NCBI RefSeq assembly: GCF_001039355.2
Contig: NW_019775880.1
Span: 602,127-666,126, forward strand
Origin: Lingula anatina
Lineage: Eukaryota; Brachiopoda; Lingulata; Lingulida; Lingulidae
Direction of reading: 5' to 3'
DNA length: 64,000 nt
Shown: piece after piece, positions 1 to 14,500 of the stretch
Position numbering within the stretch: position 1 is the stretch's first letter
Layout: each line of letters begins with the position of its first letter
Notes under the pieces: model-generated
What the model was told of the DNA's origin: nothing
Seen by the model: only the letters and a program-made list of their open reading frames with translations
Databases searched by the model: none
Position numbers and translations under genes: made by a program

Positions 1-3000
1 AGCTATTATGGTATTTAATCCATATGTCGTCTTAAAGGAATTATTTTCCTACTTAAAAAAATAACTGTAATTTGCTGAAACATAAAGAACATCAAAACCT
101 ACAAGAATTGAAGCTGTGAAATCCAAGGTAAAAAAAAAAAGATTTGCCTAAAATGTATCTGGCATCTTTTTCATTTCAAGATGTATTTTCATCATGATGA
201 AAGGTGTGTGCATGCACTCGATCATTCTTTTGTAGAATGAATTCTTTTATAATAATTGTAAAAGTTCTTATTTTCATCTATCTTTAAAGGTGCATTTGCC
301 CATTCTTTCAGAGAGTGAATTCTTTCTTTACTTCCATCAAAGATTTTGTTAAATTTTTTTTCCTCACGAAGGCACACGCCCAGGGTACAAGGCGGTGCCC
401 TGTAAAAGCAGTGATCTGTTGTGACCAGCGTACCATTCCCTGGTCTTTATTTGCACTTTCGGCTTAAATTTCCATTTCACCTTCTTTAGTTTGCATGCAA
501 TTTTGTCTTAGCAGTGCATCTGAACCCATGACAATAGTTGTCTCCTTACCACCTTTGATATCAAAGAAACTTTTTTTTTTACATATTCAGGTGACTTGAA
601 TTTCAGATTTCACCTTCTTTTAATGGGTGCCTTAGTGAGTTTCTTCTCTCAAGAAAACTTGTTTTTGTAGATATTTTATTTCACCAGGATGGGTCTTGAA
701 AGTGAAAAACTCACAATAAGTTCTCTGACATGAGGAGATCCCTTTGTGTTGGTCCACTTGACTGAATAAAGCTGACTTTATAGCAGCAAAGTTCAAAGAA
801 GATGCCACATTTGTTCAATATATAAGGGACGACAGTGCAGATAAATATATAGCTTAGCTTGAAATTTACAATGATCACGTAGAAAAAGGACTTATATATC
901 AGTTGATAAAATCTGTTATTGAAACAAACTTTTAACCAGCACAAATGAATTCTAATTGTCTAATTATATTTACATTGTATTGTAATGCATTAATAAAATG
1001 ATTTTACTTAAAAGTTAAAAAGTCATATATGACAAGTTCAAGATTTACTTTATCCTCACTTCTCAATACATACTAGTATAATGTGCTAAAAATTTGCTTG
1101 AATGCAGAGATGCAGAGTAAATCTTTTAACACTTTTGATGTGTGCAGTTACATGTCACCCATTTGGAATAATATATTATATCATCTTTTCTTCTTTTTTT
1201 AAATAAAGATTTTTGAGGTCATGAAGGATTTGCTGCTAATTGACATTATGGAATATTGTCAACATATGCTAGTATAATTGTAAGCGGAAAATGTGAATTT
1301 GCCATTGTGGTTTTATTATTTTTATATGCAACTGATGCAATCTAACACATCATATACTCAGGTTACATGTACATGTAAGTCTAATCTAATGAGGGAGGGG
1401 TGCATTTGCAATGACTGAGTTGTACACTGTCTCAGCCTGATATGATTTTTTTAACCAAAAGAAAAAAAGCATTCTGATGTCTATTTAGCTGTAGCCATCC
1501 ATTGCCACAGACAGTGAGTAAATAAGTGGCAAGCCATACCCAGATGTCAGGACTGATGGTTAGATACGGGAAATTATGCAGTGGCCTTTTAGACCAATTT
1601 GTTAAAAAATTACTTAAGAAAATTCATTAGTAGTCCACTGAAATAAGATATTGATGATCTGTATAAAAACTGAAAAAAAAGTTCAATAGTAAATTTATTT
1701 TAGTGTTTGAGATTACCAAAGATTTATCCATTATTGAAGGAGACCAAAAGTTTCGGTTTGAAAGTTTTTACTTAAAGAGATCTTAATTGACCAACCTTTA
1801 CATTAAGTTTGTGAAACAGATACCTGAAATAATGTGACCATAATATGAACAAGTTGAGCCACCCAAATGTGGAATACTATCTGCCATGTTGATACTGTAA
1901 CAACACTAATGTTATATGAGGTTAACTTGTGTACTTAGCATATGTCCTTAAATGCTAGAATAAGAACAAGATGTTTTGACGTGCTGTTTTGAAAATACAC
2001 AGGTGATTTGATATGATTAACAGATTAGTGAATTTTAATGTTGTGTTGTATGGAATATATCCCTCTAGGAAGTGTTTATTTGAATCATCACAGCGTCTGA
2101 TTTTTTTTTTTATTTCAATGTAAGGTGCTGGTTATATTTTCTATTGAGTTAGAAAATTGGAGAGACCAAAAAACCAAGACATTGTCAGTGGTCCATTTGA
2201 ACATAATTTGGACTATTTTTCTAAAGATATTAAATGGGATTGGGTTACCTCCCCCCTCCCTCACAAAAGTAAATCAATAAAATACAAATTTTACCAAAAT
2301 AAGCTGACTGATTGTGGCTGAATTAGTGGATGATGAATCAAGCCTGTTAGAAACTTGCTTGTATCATTTCATTTACAACTAATACTGGCATTAATAATAA
2401 ATAGATTATTTACTTTTACAGAATGAAATAAAATTAACCCTCTAAACTAGAATTAAAATATAGGTAAGTGGGAATTAAGAAAAATTAAATATAAATTAGT
2501 TTCTGTAGCACTTTTAATTTTAACTGTCATTTAAGTAATTATCTGAAAGCTAAGGCTTTATTTATGGTCTTAATTTGAACAGTCATGTTGGATTTCTCAG
2601 ACTGAATTCACAGGTACTTGAGCTTGACATGCGGTTGACACTTTTATCTTATAAATCTGTAATTGGATTACTGAGCAATTTGTACAAATACTCTGAAAAG
2701 GAATGGTAAAGACTTGGCCCTAAAAGTTTTAAACATTTGCACAAAGTTTGAACTACAGTGTACCTACACCTCTTCTCTCAATACAAAATACTTTAAACTT
2801 CTTAAGTTTGTTTGTGGGGTTACATTCTGTTTACCAGTGTCATTTTCTGATAAGCCACCTCAATCGAGGTCCTAACCTTTTGTTAATGTTTAAACTTATC
2901 TTTATAGAAAATTTGACAAACATCTCAATGCTTCTTGTGCTAAGTTGTTGCTTATCCCACGATCCATTTTCATTTTTATCAGATAAGAAAAAGTCTTTGC

Positions 3001-4039
3001 AATAATTCAATATTAAAGTTCAGTTATCTTACAGATTGAGTAGGAGACAGCAGTTTAGACTTTGTGCTGGGCATACATAAGAAGCAAAGTTTATCACTCA
3101 AATTGTTTTTTTTTTAACCAAAGATCTAAAGTTCATTTTTTGAACTGCTTGCACTTTAAAAACTAAACTAAATCTTCTCATATGTTAGTAAATATCTTTG
3201 TCACTTTGATATTCAAGCAGCTCAAAACATTTCTCGATTAATGACCATCACTGGAAAAATTCATAATGAATGTATGAAAACTGCTTTATCAGAACTAGGT
3301 TGTCATGGTAACTTGTGATAACAGAGAAACTGTGGAATAAGACCTTAATATCCTAGCTGTTGTTTGACAAAAGCAAAATTCCGTTCACGTTCATTTTTCT
3401 CCAAGTTACATTGGTCAGAATGCTGTGTAGCACAGGTGTGTGAGGAATGGGAGTGACCCAAGAACAGATAAGGTGGATCCGCAGTGGTAAAAGTGAATTT
3501 GAATAGAGATATCGCAAAGAATTGCAGTGAAAAGAGCGGCGGATTAGTGCAGAGATTTATACCTGTCATAAAAGCTAATAGCCCAGGTGAAAAGGGTGGG
3601 CAATAACAGTTAAATACTGTCAATGGATTCTTGGCTCAAGGCATTTATGATATGTGATTCAGTCCCATTGTTTTCAATTGTTTACATGTTTGTCTTTTCT
3701 TTGCCATCTGTTTCTTGAAATATTTTATGTAACGCTACATTTTAAAGGAATAAGTTTAATGAGAGTAGGTCAAGTAACACCATTTAAAATATTAAGAAAG
3801 GGAAAAATTAAATAAAAGTAAAATTATACCACATAAAAAGGTGTACCCCTCCTAAAATTCATTAATTTAGAGGTAATTATTCATTATTTCTGAAAAATTG
3901 TGAATTTTTCACCTCCTTATCTGACTTCTGGAGAACCAATTATGGAGCAAAGACTGAGAAATCAGCAGTGGGAGTGGTCACTTGACATCATAATCTCAAT
4001 CACCTAACTTGTATTTGATTGGCTAAAACCAACACAAAC

Positions 4040-4281
4040 TCAAAGACCTGTTGCTCCTTGCAGTGAAAACAATGGGCAAGTTTGTGTACTCCCCCCGAAG
4101 TTCCAGGCTGCTAGAGCAAAGTCTTTATTTGTTTAAGTGATAAACTGCATCTTACTTGCATCTTAGCTGCGCCACCTCCTCTTTCTCTCCCACACTTGCC
4201 TCCTAATCTTCAGTGAGAGTATGAGGCAACCTCAGTCTTACCTGATAACTGTTGGCTGACAGGTGGCTGCTGACCAAAGAG
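4040..4281 (+). promoter_or_regulatory. Candidate noncoding first exon and promoter of PRDM1
   Basis: This stretch is less AT-rich than its surroundings and ends in a strong donor-like sequence (AAAGAG|GTGAGA, junction 4281/4282). A reversed CCAAT box (ATTGG near 4018) lies just upstream. A second possible donor (AAAAG|GTAAGG) is near 4446. The call rests only on these signals and on the need for an upstream exon; it is weak inference. Confidence 0.22.
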
Positions 4282-4570
4282 GTGAGACATTCACTGGCTT
4301 TTGCTTGCCTGCTTGCTTGTCTGCTGACAGTGAGGTAGTGAGAGTAGACCCAGCAAATGAAAAAGGAGACTGAGACCAATTAGGGGTGTGGAGCACTATG
4401 TAGTACCCAGTTTGCTTTTTTTTCTGATGACTGCTTGCTAGAAAAGGTAAGGTTTTCCTAAAAAATTAGAAAAGAAATTGATAAGGTTTCATTATGGGTC
4501 GGTGCATGGTGGTAGGAGAAAGAGAAAGTTGATGAATTTGAAATAAACATTTTTGACTGGGGGTGGGGTT

Positions 4571-4601
<31 letters not shown>

Positions 4602-4639
4602 GGGGGAGGGGGGGGGTGGTTTTTTACTGAAAAAGTAAA

Positions 4640-4970
4640 NNNNNNNNNNNNNNNNNNNNNNNNNNNNNNNNNNNNNNNNNNNNNNNNNNNNNNNNNNNNN
4701 NNNNNNNNNNNNNNNNNNNNNNNNNNNNNNNNNNNNNNNNNNNNNNNNNNNNNNNNNNNNNNNNNNNNNNNNNNNNNNNNNNNNNNNNNNNNNNNNNNNN
4801 NNNNNNNNNNNNNNNNNNNNNNNNNNNNNNNNNNNNNNNNNNNNNNNNNNNNNNNNNNNNNNNNNNNNNNNNNNNNNNNNNNNNNNNNNNNNNNNNNNNN
4901 NNNNNNNNNNNNNNNNNNNNNNNNNNNNNNNNNNNNNNNNNNNNNNNNNNNNNNNNNNNNNNNNNNNNNN
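4640..4970. other. Assembly gap (331 N) flanked by the same sequence
   Basis: The gap follows a run of G (about 4585-4617). The words GGGTGG and TTTACTGAAAAAGT occur immediately left of the gap and again immediately right of it (4980-5005). The two contig ends therefore probably overlap, and the gap length is likely not real. Confidence 0.8.
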
Positions 4971-5430
4971 GTGAGAGATGGGTGGCTGTATTTTACTGAA
5001 AAAGTCAACAGTTTCAGGCAGTGTCATATTTAGAATGCATTTAATGATTGATTTTAGTTTTTTAAGCACCTATAGATCAGCTTGAAGAAATTTTAACTGT
5101 GATGAAGATTGTTATTTCATCTCCACCTTGAAAAAGGCTATACAGAAATATAATGGGTGAAAAAAATTTTAATTAAAGAATTAATTAATTAAAGAATTAT
5201 GACATTTTATTTTCTAGTAATATAATATAAATACTTGTCATAAGAATGTTTAAGTCATTTTACTTGTCATTGAGAAGGATTATATAAGAAAACTTTTCTT
5301 TACTCAACCACAACAAAGAAATAGAATTATAAACATTTTACTTGTGACATTGCCAAAACATTGATTTTTTGCAAGGAATTTCAATAACCACTGAGAAAAA
5401 AAAAACATTTGCAGAAAGCAACAACTGAAC

Positions 5431-5431
<1 letters not shown>

Positions 5432-5480
<49 letters not shown>
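5432..5480. repeat. (ATT)n microsatellite
   Basis: About 16 uninterrupted ATT units. Confidence 0.95.
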
Positions 5481-5483
<3 letters not shown>

Positions 5484-6044
5484 ACACACACACGTGCAGT
5501 CTGGTTAGTGTAAACAGTGTAGTGTTCTGTGTGTATTCGGAACAGGATACCCCAACCAGGTATACACTAACATAAATATCAAAGGTATGGAAAATCAAGT
5601 TTTGTATTCATTCATCATTTACATCTTAAGTGTTTTTTCCTAATTCAGTTTTTTTATTTTTCTGTCATTGATTATTTAGATAGTAAACTCGAATCAAGTG
5701 ATTGATTATAAATCTTAACACCAAATGCTCTTCAGAGACATTCTGAAAGGCTTAAGTAATTTTTTTTTTTTTTTTTTTTTTTTTGAGCATTCACTTGGAT
5801 GGGTGGGGATGGAGCAGGTAAACCTATAGGTTAAAGTTATGGAAATGATAAATGATATAAAGGTAGTTAATGTTGCTGTATGAATAAAGTGAGTCAACCT
5901 CAACATGTATTGTTAACCTGTGAGTTACATAAGGCTATTTGGATGAAATATTCTTTAACAGCTAGCTACAGCAGGATGTGTGTCACCGCAATGAGAAGTT
6001 TTTTTCCTTGCCATTGAAATAGTCAAATATTTTTTGCTTTAAAA

Positions 6045-6045
6045 G

Positions 6046-6099
<54 letters not shown>
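6045..6099. repeat. (GA)n microsatellite
   Basis: Nearly pure GA dinucleotide tract with one AAAG interruption. It produces a spurious Leu/Ser-repeat reading frame on the minus strand. Confidence 0.95.
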
Positions 6100-8379
6100 A
6101 AGGCTTAAAGCTTGATTCCATATCTCCAAGCTACATTTGTTGACATAACAGAAGTGAAAGTATTTATTTTTGAAACTATGTGTTTTAACGTCGCCTGATT
6201 CAGATTTCAATTCTTATCAGGAGTCAGCAGATGATTAAAAAAGTAAAGGAAACAGTCACGCTAAGTTAACTGAGTTTGAACTGTAAACAACTGCTACTAT
6301 TATTTATCTGCCATGTTGTTTACTTTCACTTTCATTTTTACTATTTATAGAACACACTCATGGTGTGTTTTTTAATCTTTGCAATATTGTTATGTATAAA
6401 GATGAGGAATTGAGGCTAACTTCCTTGAATTCACCAAATGTAATCTAATTGGTGTTTGTTACTGCCATGTGTCACTTTTTCTTTCATTTTAGATGTTTAT
6501 CTTATTTTTATTTTTCATTTTTCAAGACCCCCATCTCATTTTGACATCAGGATGTAATCATACTTGAAACACATTTCCTTCTGAAAAAGTGCACAGATAG
6601 TATGAAAGTTTAAATCAAGTGATCTTATTATTTGGCCAGTCTGGTGTGTACCCAAACCCTTTGATTGCCCTCAGAATACATCAACAGTTCATGTTTTCAT
6701 CAATATGTTTTAATTTCATTGAACAGCTTAATGTTGTATTTTTATTGTTCTGAACAAATAGGTGATAATCAGCTGAGCATATGATATACTTACCTTTGGG
6801 TTCATATTCAAAGGAAAAAATTAGCAAAATGACCAATTATACCTTGGTCATCACCACCCCCCATCCCCCCACCCCCCACCCCCCAAATTTGTGCCCAGTT
6901 TTGTATGGAGCTGAAAGTGCCAAGCACAATAAGTGATAGGCTATCTGTATCACCATTGAAGCAAAATCAATATAAAGGGGCGTAGAATGATTTTGTTGTT
7001 TATTTCACAACATCTTGTGATCTGGTGTCATCTCTTATCAGTTATAGATGTCAAGCGGTGGTCTTGAAGATTGATGGCCCTTTGTTTGACCTGATATTCT
7101 AAGAATGAGGGCAGCCTGAAAAAATTGTTTTAAGATGAAAGGTAAAAGGCTGCAGTACTTAATGCAGTAAAACTGAATAAAAAGTGTTTGTTTATTACAC
7201 AGAGAGTCACATCAGGTTAGTGATTGTGGAAATGTGCATTTATTAAATAAATAGCTGCATTTACCAAAACATCATGCAGATATCACCTTCACAAAGTACA
7301 GTTATCAAAGTACACCATAAATTAAGTCCTGAAAATAGTTTATATACTTGTACATATCCTTCCCCCCCCCCCTCCTCCACCCCCCTCTTGCTGGCCTACC
7401 CAGTCATTGTTCCCCTAATCCTAAGGTGAAAGGAGTTATCATGCCAGGCTTCTCCAATCTGAGAGGTAGGGTGATATAACTCCTTGTGATGTGTGAAAGT
7501 CCACACTCTTTAGTTAACATTTAATCCAACCAAAGTAACAGACAAGTTACATTCCTAAACTTTTATCTAAACCACCCAAGAAGGGAAACTTATTTGTGGT
7601 CTGAAGCCATGATGTTTACATCTATTTTCTGCCCTTGGTTTGTGTCCGTGTTTTGAAAATACAATAAAATGACTTAACTTGTGATGTTTTTCACATGTAC
7701 TGCATATGAATTGTGGCAGGGGCTTTTTTACAGATAGAAACTTAGATGCAAAAAAACGAACTTTAAAGTAAAAGTGGAAGAGCTTTGGTACTTTGAAGAG
7801 GTACATTTAAAATTTTTGGTTACGCCATTCAGTTGATAACTTAATTGGCCAACAGCATATTAAGTTGTCAGAGCTAGGATTGAAATTTAGAACCAATAGT
7901 GAAACTGGTTCGTTGTTGTTAAAAACTATTAAGGATTACATCATATTTTTTGCATTTATTCAGAATTTGATGGAGATGAAAGTAAGAAGGGAGTTTCTGT
8001 GAGGTTTATGACTAAGCTTTGAACTTTTATTTGCATTTGGAACAGAGTTGTCCTTCTTCTTGGAGTTGTAAGTTGTTCTACATTCAGTATTGGCCTTCCA
8101 GAACCATTCACCTGTGAAACTCCACAAGCAAGAAAAAAATTAATGAGGTTTATGAAAAATATTTATCATGATTGTTGACAAAAATAAGGATTCATGCCAT
8201 CATTGCTGCTTAGCTAAAAATGAAGCAGTCAAATGGATTTGTAGCTGCTGTAAAAACCAGAGAAAATCTTGAAAAAAGAAAGGTTGTAGGTCTGGCCAGT
8301 TAATGCACACATAGTCACATTAATATTGGTAGGATTATACCTTTTTTTTAAATTTAATTAATTTTTTTCTTCAGAAACA

Positions 8380-11300
8380 ATGGGAGAAGATCTTGACTTG
8401 CTGAGTCTGCCTGAGGAAGAGTATGAAAAAAGATGTGTCTACATAGTACCTGACCAACCCTGTGACAGAGACCTACCTAACAGAGCAGAGGCCTCTTTAC
8501 CCAGGAACCTGGTGCTCAAACCTTCACAGATATTCACTGATGTAAGCTGCTTTGTCTTTGTTTTTATACTTAAGACCTATCGAATAGATGTAGTGTCAAA
8601 ATATCATTTTTTGTATTCTCCATTTACCTGATTATTGTTATTTTTACATTTCTCATGTCTTCAGCATGTTTTGTAGATCATTTGATATAGATGCAATATA
8701 CCAAGAATGTTTTTTGTAAATTTGAATGGCTTCACATTCAAAAGAATTGTTTATGCATATAGTATGTACCTGTAGCTACTCATTTTTCATTTGTCTTGTG
8801 TCAAGGTATTTGATAAAATATAACTGTTTTGGAAACCTTAACATATATATATGAAAATAAGAAGACAACAGATCATGCACAATCAGAACATCAAACTTAA
8901 TATTGATTTTTTTTTCATCAACAAAATTGTTATTTGATAGATTTTTAAGTCTGTAGTAATTTTGCCATGTTTATTCCTCATGTCTCCTGCCTGTCCTCTT
9001 CCTGTCTTAGGGTTACTTGCTCTTCAAGGTATGGCTGAAGTGAAATTTTATATTTCGATGGTGATTTAGATACCATCTATAACTTACAATGTGTACACAC
9101 TATCAGACTGTATCAGATGCAAATTAATAGCAACATGCTTTTGAAAGCAAACTCCTGGGTGGTGCCAAGGTAAAAACAGCAGTTGACTTTTTTTCACAGT
9201 AAAAGTCAAATCGACTTCATTTTCCCATAATTGATGTGTTTCTTTAGTACCGATTGAATTTCGTTTTAAATAAACTTTTAAAACACATTGATAATGATCA
9301 GCAGACTAGAGGGATGCGACTTTTGTATCGGGACAAGGGAAGTCCATCTTTTTTTGAAGGAAAAAAGAAAACATTCACATATGATGTTTTTAACAATGAA
9401 AGAAAAAAGATTGGAAAGTGATAAGAGAAAATAGTGATGGAAATGCTATTTCAAGTGTCAGATGACAGAGGCCTTGGATTGACAAAGGGTTTCAGCTCAT
9501 CTTCCCTGTTCCATCTTCTCCGTGTTATGCAGTTACCAGAATTCATGACATTTTGAAATTGAAAAAAAAAATCAACTTGGTATTAATGATTCCATGTGAA
9601 GATATTGGATGATATTGAATTACTTACAGTGTCTACTAATCAAAGATTTACAAACTGTGCATCACGTAGTAAAGAGGGCCAGACCCAATGGAAAACACCA
9701 TACTTTTCTCACATTTGGTGCAATTTAGACTTCCAGATGCAACTTTCTGTTACTGCCATAAATACCTGTCATTCCTAAATTCTTGCTCTTTTTCAAAAAA
9801 TGGTCGATTAAAATGAAAGTGGACCCTTGAAGTGGACCGGGGGCTATATAGTGTTTCACACAGTTTGGGAGTAATTTGATGGTGAAAGATTAGAAAGCCA
9901 AAGTCATTAGCTTTGTCATCAGGAGAAGTTAATTGTTTGCTGGCAAAAATGTTGACTACATAATCAAAGGTCTGCAATTGTTTCCCTTACAAATCAAGGT
10001 GCTTTTCTCTCCCAGCTCATATGATCTAGCAGAGGGGTGCACAGCAGGCGAGAGAAAGGGATATTAGTAATTGGAAAAGGGATCAAATGATTAAATGACA
10101 ATTTATCATTCACGCCAAGCTAAATCCCAAAGGCTGTCAAAATCTACAAGAGGACAGAAGCCATTGATCAGACCAGTGAAGTTTTGTTATATTTTCACTT
10201 GGGTAAATAATTCTTGCCAATGTAGCCTCAATCAGCCTTCACTCAAACTGAAAGAAATGGATACTGTTTTATTTTTCATGACTTCCTCCTCACGTTCTGA
10301 TTAACATGGACTCTGAGATTTTCACACAGCATCATGCCAATTTTCTAGTTGAAAAGATATGTACCAGTAGCATCGTCTTCTACCAATAAAAAAATATGAA
10401 AGCACCCAATTGTAATGTGAAAATAGAGTATGTCATATGCTTTTGTTGAGGCTATATTTTAATTGCGATTAAGGTGAGATGCTAAATATCCTTTGGGGTA
10501 AAAAGCATAGTGGTGACCTGAAGATAGAAGTTAATTAAAACATGGAAGCGGTCATTTGACAAAAATATTATTTCTATAGAAAGCTGTATGGCCAAATGGT
10601 GAGCTTGAGAAATAAAGAAAAGACATGCCATCATTCATTTAAAGTCCCGCATTCTAAGAGAGAGAGCTCATGTTTTTTATAATTGTATGCTGGTACCGTT
10701 GCATGCTAGCCTACCATCATCTGAACACACCAAAGCAAGTGGACAATGACGCTTACATGTGCAAGATTGATCAGGCTGACAGAAAGTAATTTCCTTTTAT
10801 GAACTTTGATTAAAGATTGATTTTTGTCTTTGTGGTTCTGTAGTCTGGGAAAAATGAACTGGGATTTTTTTCATCAAATAAATTTTTTGTTCTTTTGTGA
10901 CAATTTGAAAATGACTTTAAAATTTTTAACTTAAGGGAGTCTTTTGTGAACTTTTGTTTAAAAAAAAATTGAAAGACTTATCAAGGTTATCTTCACATCA
11001 GGAAAACTTGAAAGGTTTCCCTATCCCCCTAAAACACAAGCTGTTGCTTTCACACTGTGCCTCACCACTCCTCTTTTAATATTACTGTCACAGTATTTGA
11101 GATATATTCTGCTTCTATTACTCAACACTCTTCACATATTTGGATTTGTGCCTTGTGTTTCTGGCCACCTGACAACGTGTGAAACTTGCCAGCAGTCTGC
11201 TATCATGACCAAATAGTTCACTCTCTGTAAGCGATAGTAAATCCCCGCTTGAGACAAGGTGCGTGATGGACGATGACTTAATCCGGGCAATTAAGACCCT

Positions 11301-11509
11301 CACTTTATCAAAATGTAGAACAATAATCTGTAGAGAGATTAAGGCAGGGGTGGCTTTGTGAATAGTTTAATAGCACCTGACGAAAGCTGTCAAAAAGGTG
11401 CAATGATAAAATGATTATAGAAAGGATAAAAGTTGTAACTTATAGAGATGACAAGTTGTGTAATTATGCCCATTGTTTGCGATGTCTTCTTATGAAATCC
11501 CCCCCCCCC

Positions 11510-11540
<31 letters not shown>

Positions 11541-14500
11541 ACCAAAGATATAAGATGTCCTATAATTGTTACCGGTATATGCATAACATGTGTTATTTTG
11601 TAGTTCATTAAAAGTGTATTGTACAGTTGACTTAATAAAAAGATTCTCAATCAGTCTTTGCTGTCAGATATATATTTTGATTGCATCAGCTTGTTACAGA
11701 TTGGTCAGCTGCTTTTTTTTTCATTTACTTGTCTTTTTCTTTAATCAGAATTGAATATCATTTAAATCCACGTTTCCTTTTCATCACACATTTTTTTCCC
11801 TTTTAATCAATATTTAATCATGAGCAGTCACATGTATCAGGTGGTCATTGCTGACCATTAATTTTGAAATATGAAATGCAATAAAAGAAGTCTTTCTAAA
11901 TACTACCAGGCATTTAAGATATTGCATGGTATGCAGCCTAATTCTCCTTGTTCATGCAAAAATCTGGCTTTCATTAATGTTATTACCTTTTCAATAAGAA
12001 CACCTAAATGGCTGGTTCGTGCACTAGAAAGTTGAAGTTAGTGGACAGTAAACATGACTGAGTACACAACACCTACAATATGGTCACATATTACTGGTTT
12101 ATTGAACCACAAGAAAAGAAGCAGAGTATCAGAACATAGTTGAAATGTCACATATCAACAAAGTAATGGAGAAGGCAAACTAGAGTCAGTTAAGAATCTC
12201 AATATGTAAANTTGAACCAAAGATATAAGATGTCCTATTGGCAGAGATATTGATATAATTGTTACCAGTATATGCATGACATGTGTTATTCTGTAGTTCA
12301 TTGAAAGTGTGTTGTACAGTTGACTTAATAAAAAGATTCTCAATCAGTCTTTGCTGTCAGATATAATTTGATTGCATCAGCTTGTTACAGATTGGTCAGC
12401 TGCTTTTTTTCATTTACTTGTCTTTTTCTTTAATCACAATTGAATATCATTTAAATCAACGTTTCCTTTTCATCACACATTTTTTTCCCCTTTTAATCAA
12501 TATTTAATCATGAGCAGTCAGATGTATCAGGTGGTCATTGCTGACCATTAATTTTGAAATATGAAATGCAATAAAAGAAGTCTTTCTAAATACTACCAGG
12601 CATTTAAGATATTGCATGGTATGCAGCCTAATTCTCCTTGTTCATGCAAAAATCTGGCTTTCATTAATGTTATTACCTTTTCAATAAGAACACCTAAATG
12701 GCTGGTTCGTGCACTAGAAAGTTGAAGTTAGTGGACAGTAAACATGACTGAGTACACAACACCTACAATATGGTCACATATTACTGGTTTATTGAACCAC
12801 AAGAAAAGAAGCAGAGTATCAGAACATAGTTGAAATGTCACATATCAACAAAGTAATGGAGAAGGCAAACTAGAGTCAGTTAAGAATCTCAATATGTAAA
12901 TACAGTCTCAGTAGAAATCAGTAGAAAGGCCATACTGGCCATGCTTTTTTTTATTCTCCAACTCTTGAGATTGTATCAAAATAGAAGAAAGTGAAAAGAC
13001 TTGTTAATCAATAAATTGAGAGTTTGGAAAAGATAAGGTAAGAACAAACTCTGCTCTTCAGTTTTCCTTTCTTAAACAGACAGTTACGGACTAAGAAAAG
13101 CAGAATATGATTGTCATGAGTTAGAGCAGGAGTTGGAAGCCTTTCAGGTCAGGTTCAGTCATTTTTAACAACTTCTCATATGAGCTAACTCTTAATCTAT
13201 CAGGGAGAAGCATGGTCCAACTTTGAAGATACAATTTTCATTGCTTGAAAATTACATTCAAGAAGTTCCCTTTTTTTAATGGGATCTCTATACAAGCAGG
13301 CAGCTGGTATGTGTTTTTCGGGCTTGCTTTGAGTTGTGAAATTTTGGCATCAGCTATTTAAAAAAGCCAGGGTGGATAGCCTATATACACCTGATGATTC
13401 GAAACCCTGAAAGAGCTATGGTTTTCAACAATATAGGTTTTTAATTGAATTTTCTCAAGCATGGAAGAAGGGAAACTGGGGTGGGGATGGCAAATTCTGC
13501 CATAAAAGTGAAATGACAGACCGAAATGAGAAAGGACAGACTTGATTTCCTCTCTGCAATATAACGGGGAAAAACTTTCTTTGCACTGAAAGGATGTTTT
13601 TGTGATACTTCTTTTAAATAATCTGATTTTTTTTATTTATTGATATTGATAGGTTGTTGGTGTATGGAGCACAGACTACATACCAAAAGGAACAAGATTT
13701 GGTCCCCTGGTAGGAGAGATCTTCACCAAGGATTCTATTCCTAGAACTGCTGAGAAGAAGTTCTTGTGGCAGGTGTGTATTGAGATATATCTAAAATATT
13801 GCTTTTACTGATTATCAAACAAGTGATCACTTGGAAAAGAGTAAGACATTTCCAATGAATGGATTTATTATTTTATACATTTATTGTCTTTCATTCCTCT
13901 GTTGCTTAGTTTTATTGTTTGTTTGTCCATTGATTTGTTCTCTTGTCCATTTACTCATTTACTGAATTTTGCAATTTAGATGAATTTAAATGAAATTTTG
14001 GGTTAAAGTATTGTTGTGTGGGGTAAATGCATGCAATACTTTCAACTGCCATGGGTTTCAATTTCTCTCATTTTTCACTATTATCATTGGTAGGTGACTA
14101 GTCTACATTTCGTTAATACAGCTGTAGGTTAAGGGTACTTAAATCATTTATCTTGACTCATTAGGCTTGATTTATATTACAATGGCCATCTTTCCTAGTA
14201 TCATACAATTTGCTATGCAGGTGAGAGGTGCATTTACTTAGAATACCTATCTAATTTAATTTGCCACGGAACTTATGTTAAATCTCGAGGGTATAAGTAT
14301 TAGTAGTATTTTATTGAACAATTATGACATTAGGATTTCTTAGAAAATTTTGCACAGTAACTACTTGGCTTATTGATGATGTCATTAATGAAAATTGAAA
14401 TTCTTGATTATTAAGACCAGAATTCTGGAGGGTAGGCTAGTTAGTGAACCTAAAATCCTCCAATTAAACCTATCAATTGAAACTCAGTAGATTGCCATTT

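Larger units (their letters stand above)
1..8374. other. Noncoding flank upstream of the first recognised PRDM1 exon
   Basis: No open frame here looks like protein: the open stretches are short, low-complexity or lack family resemblance, and none has a convincing exon structure. The stretch is AT-rich with homopolymers, an (ATT)n and a (GA)n tract, and a gap. Because the first recognised PRDM1 exon opens with a splice acceptor (AG at 8373-8374), at least one upstream 5' exon of that gene should lie here or further left. Confidence 0.6.

Noticed and set aside
4458-5069. Pro-rich and other open frames across the first gap
   Set aside because: They consist of N, a G/C homopolymer and flanks; no protein is supported.
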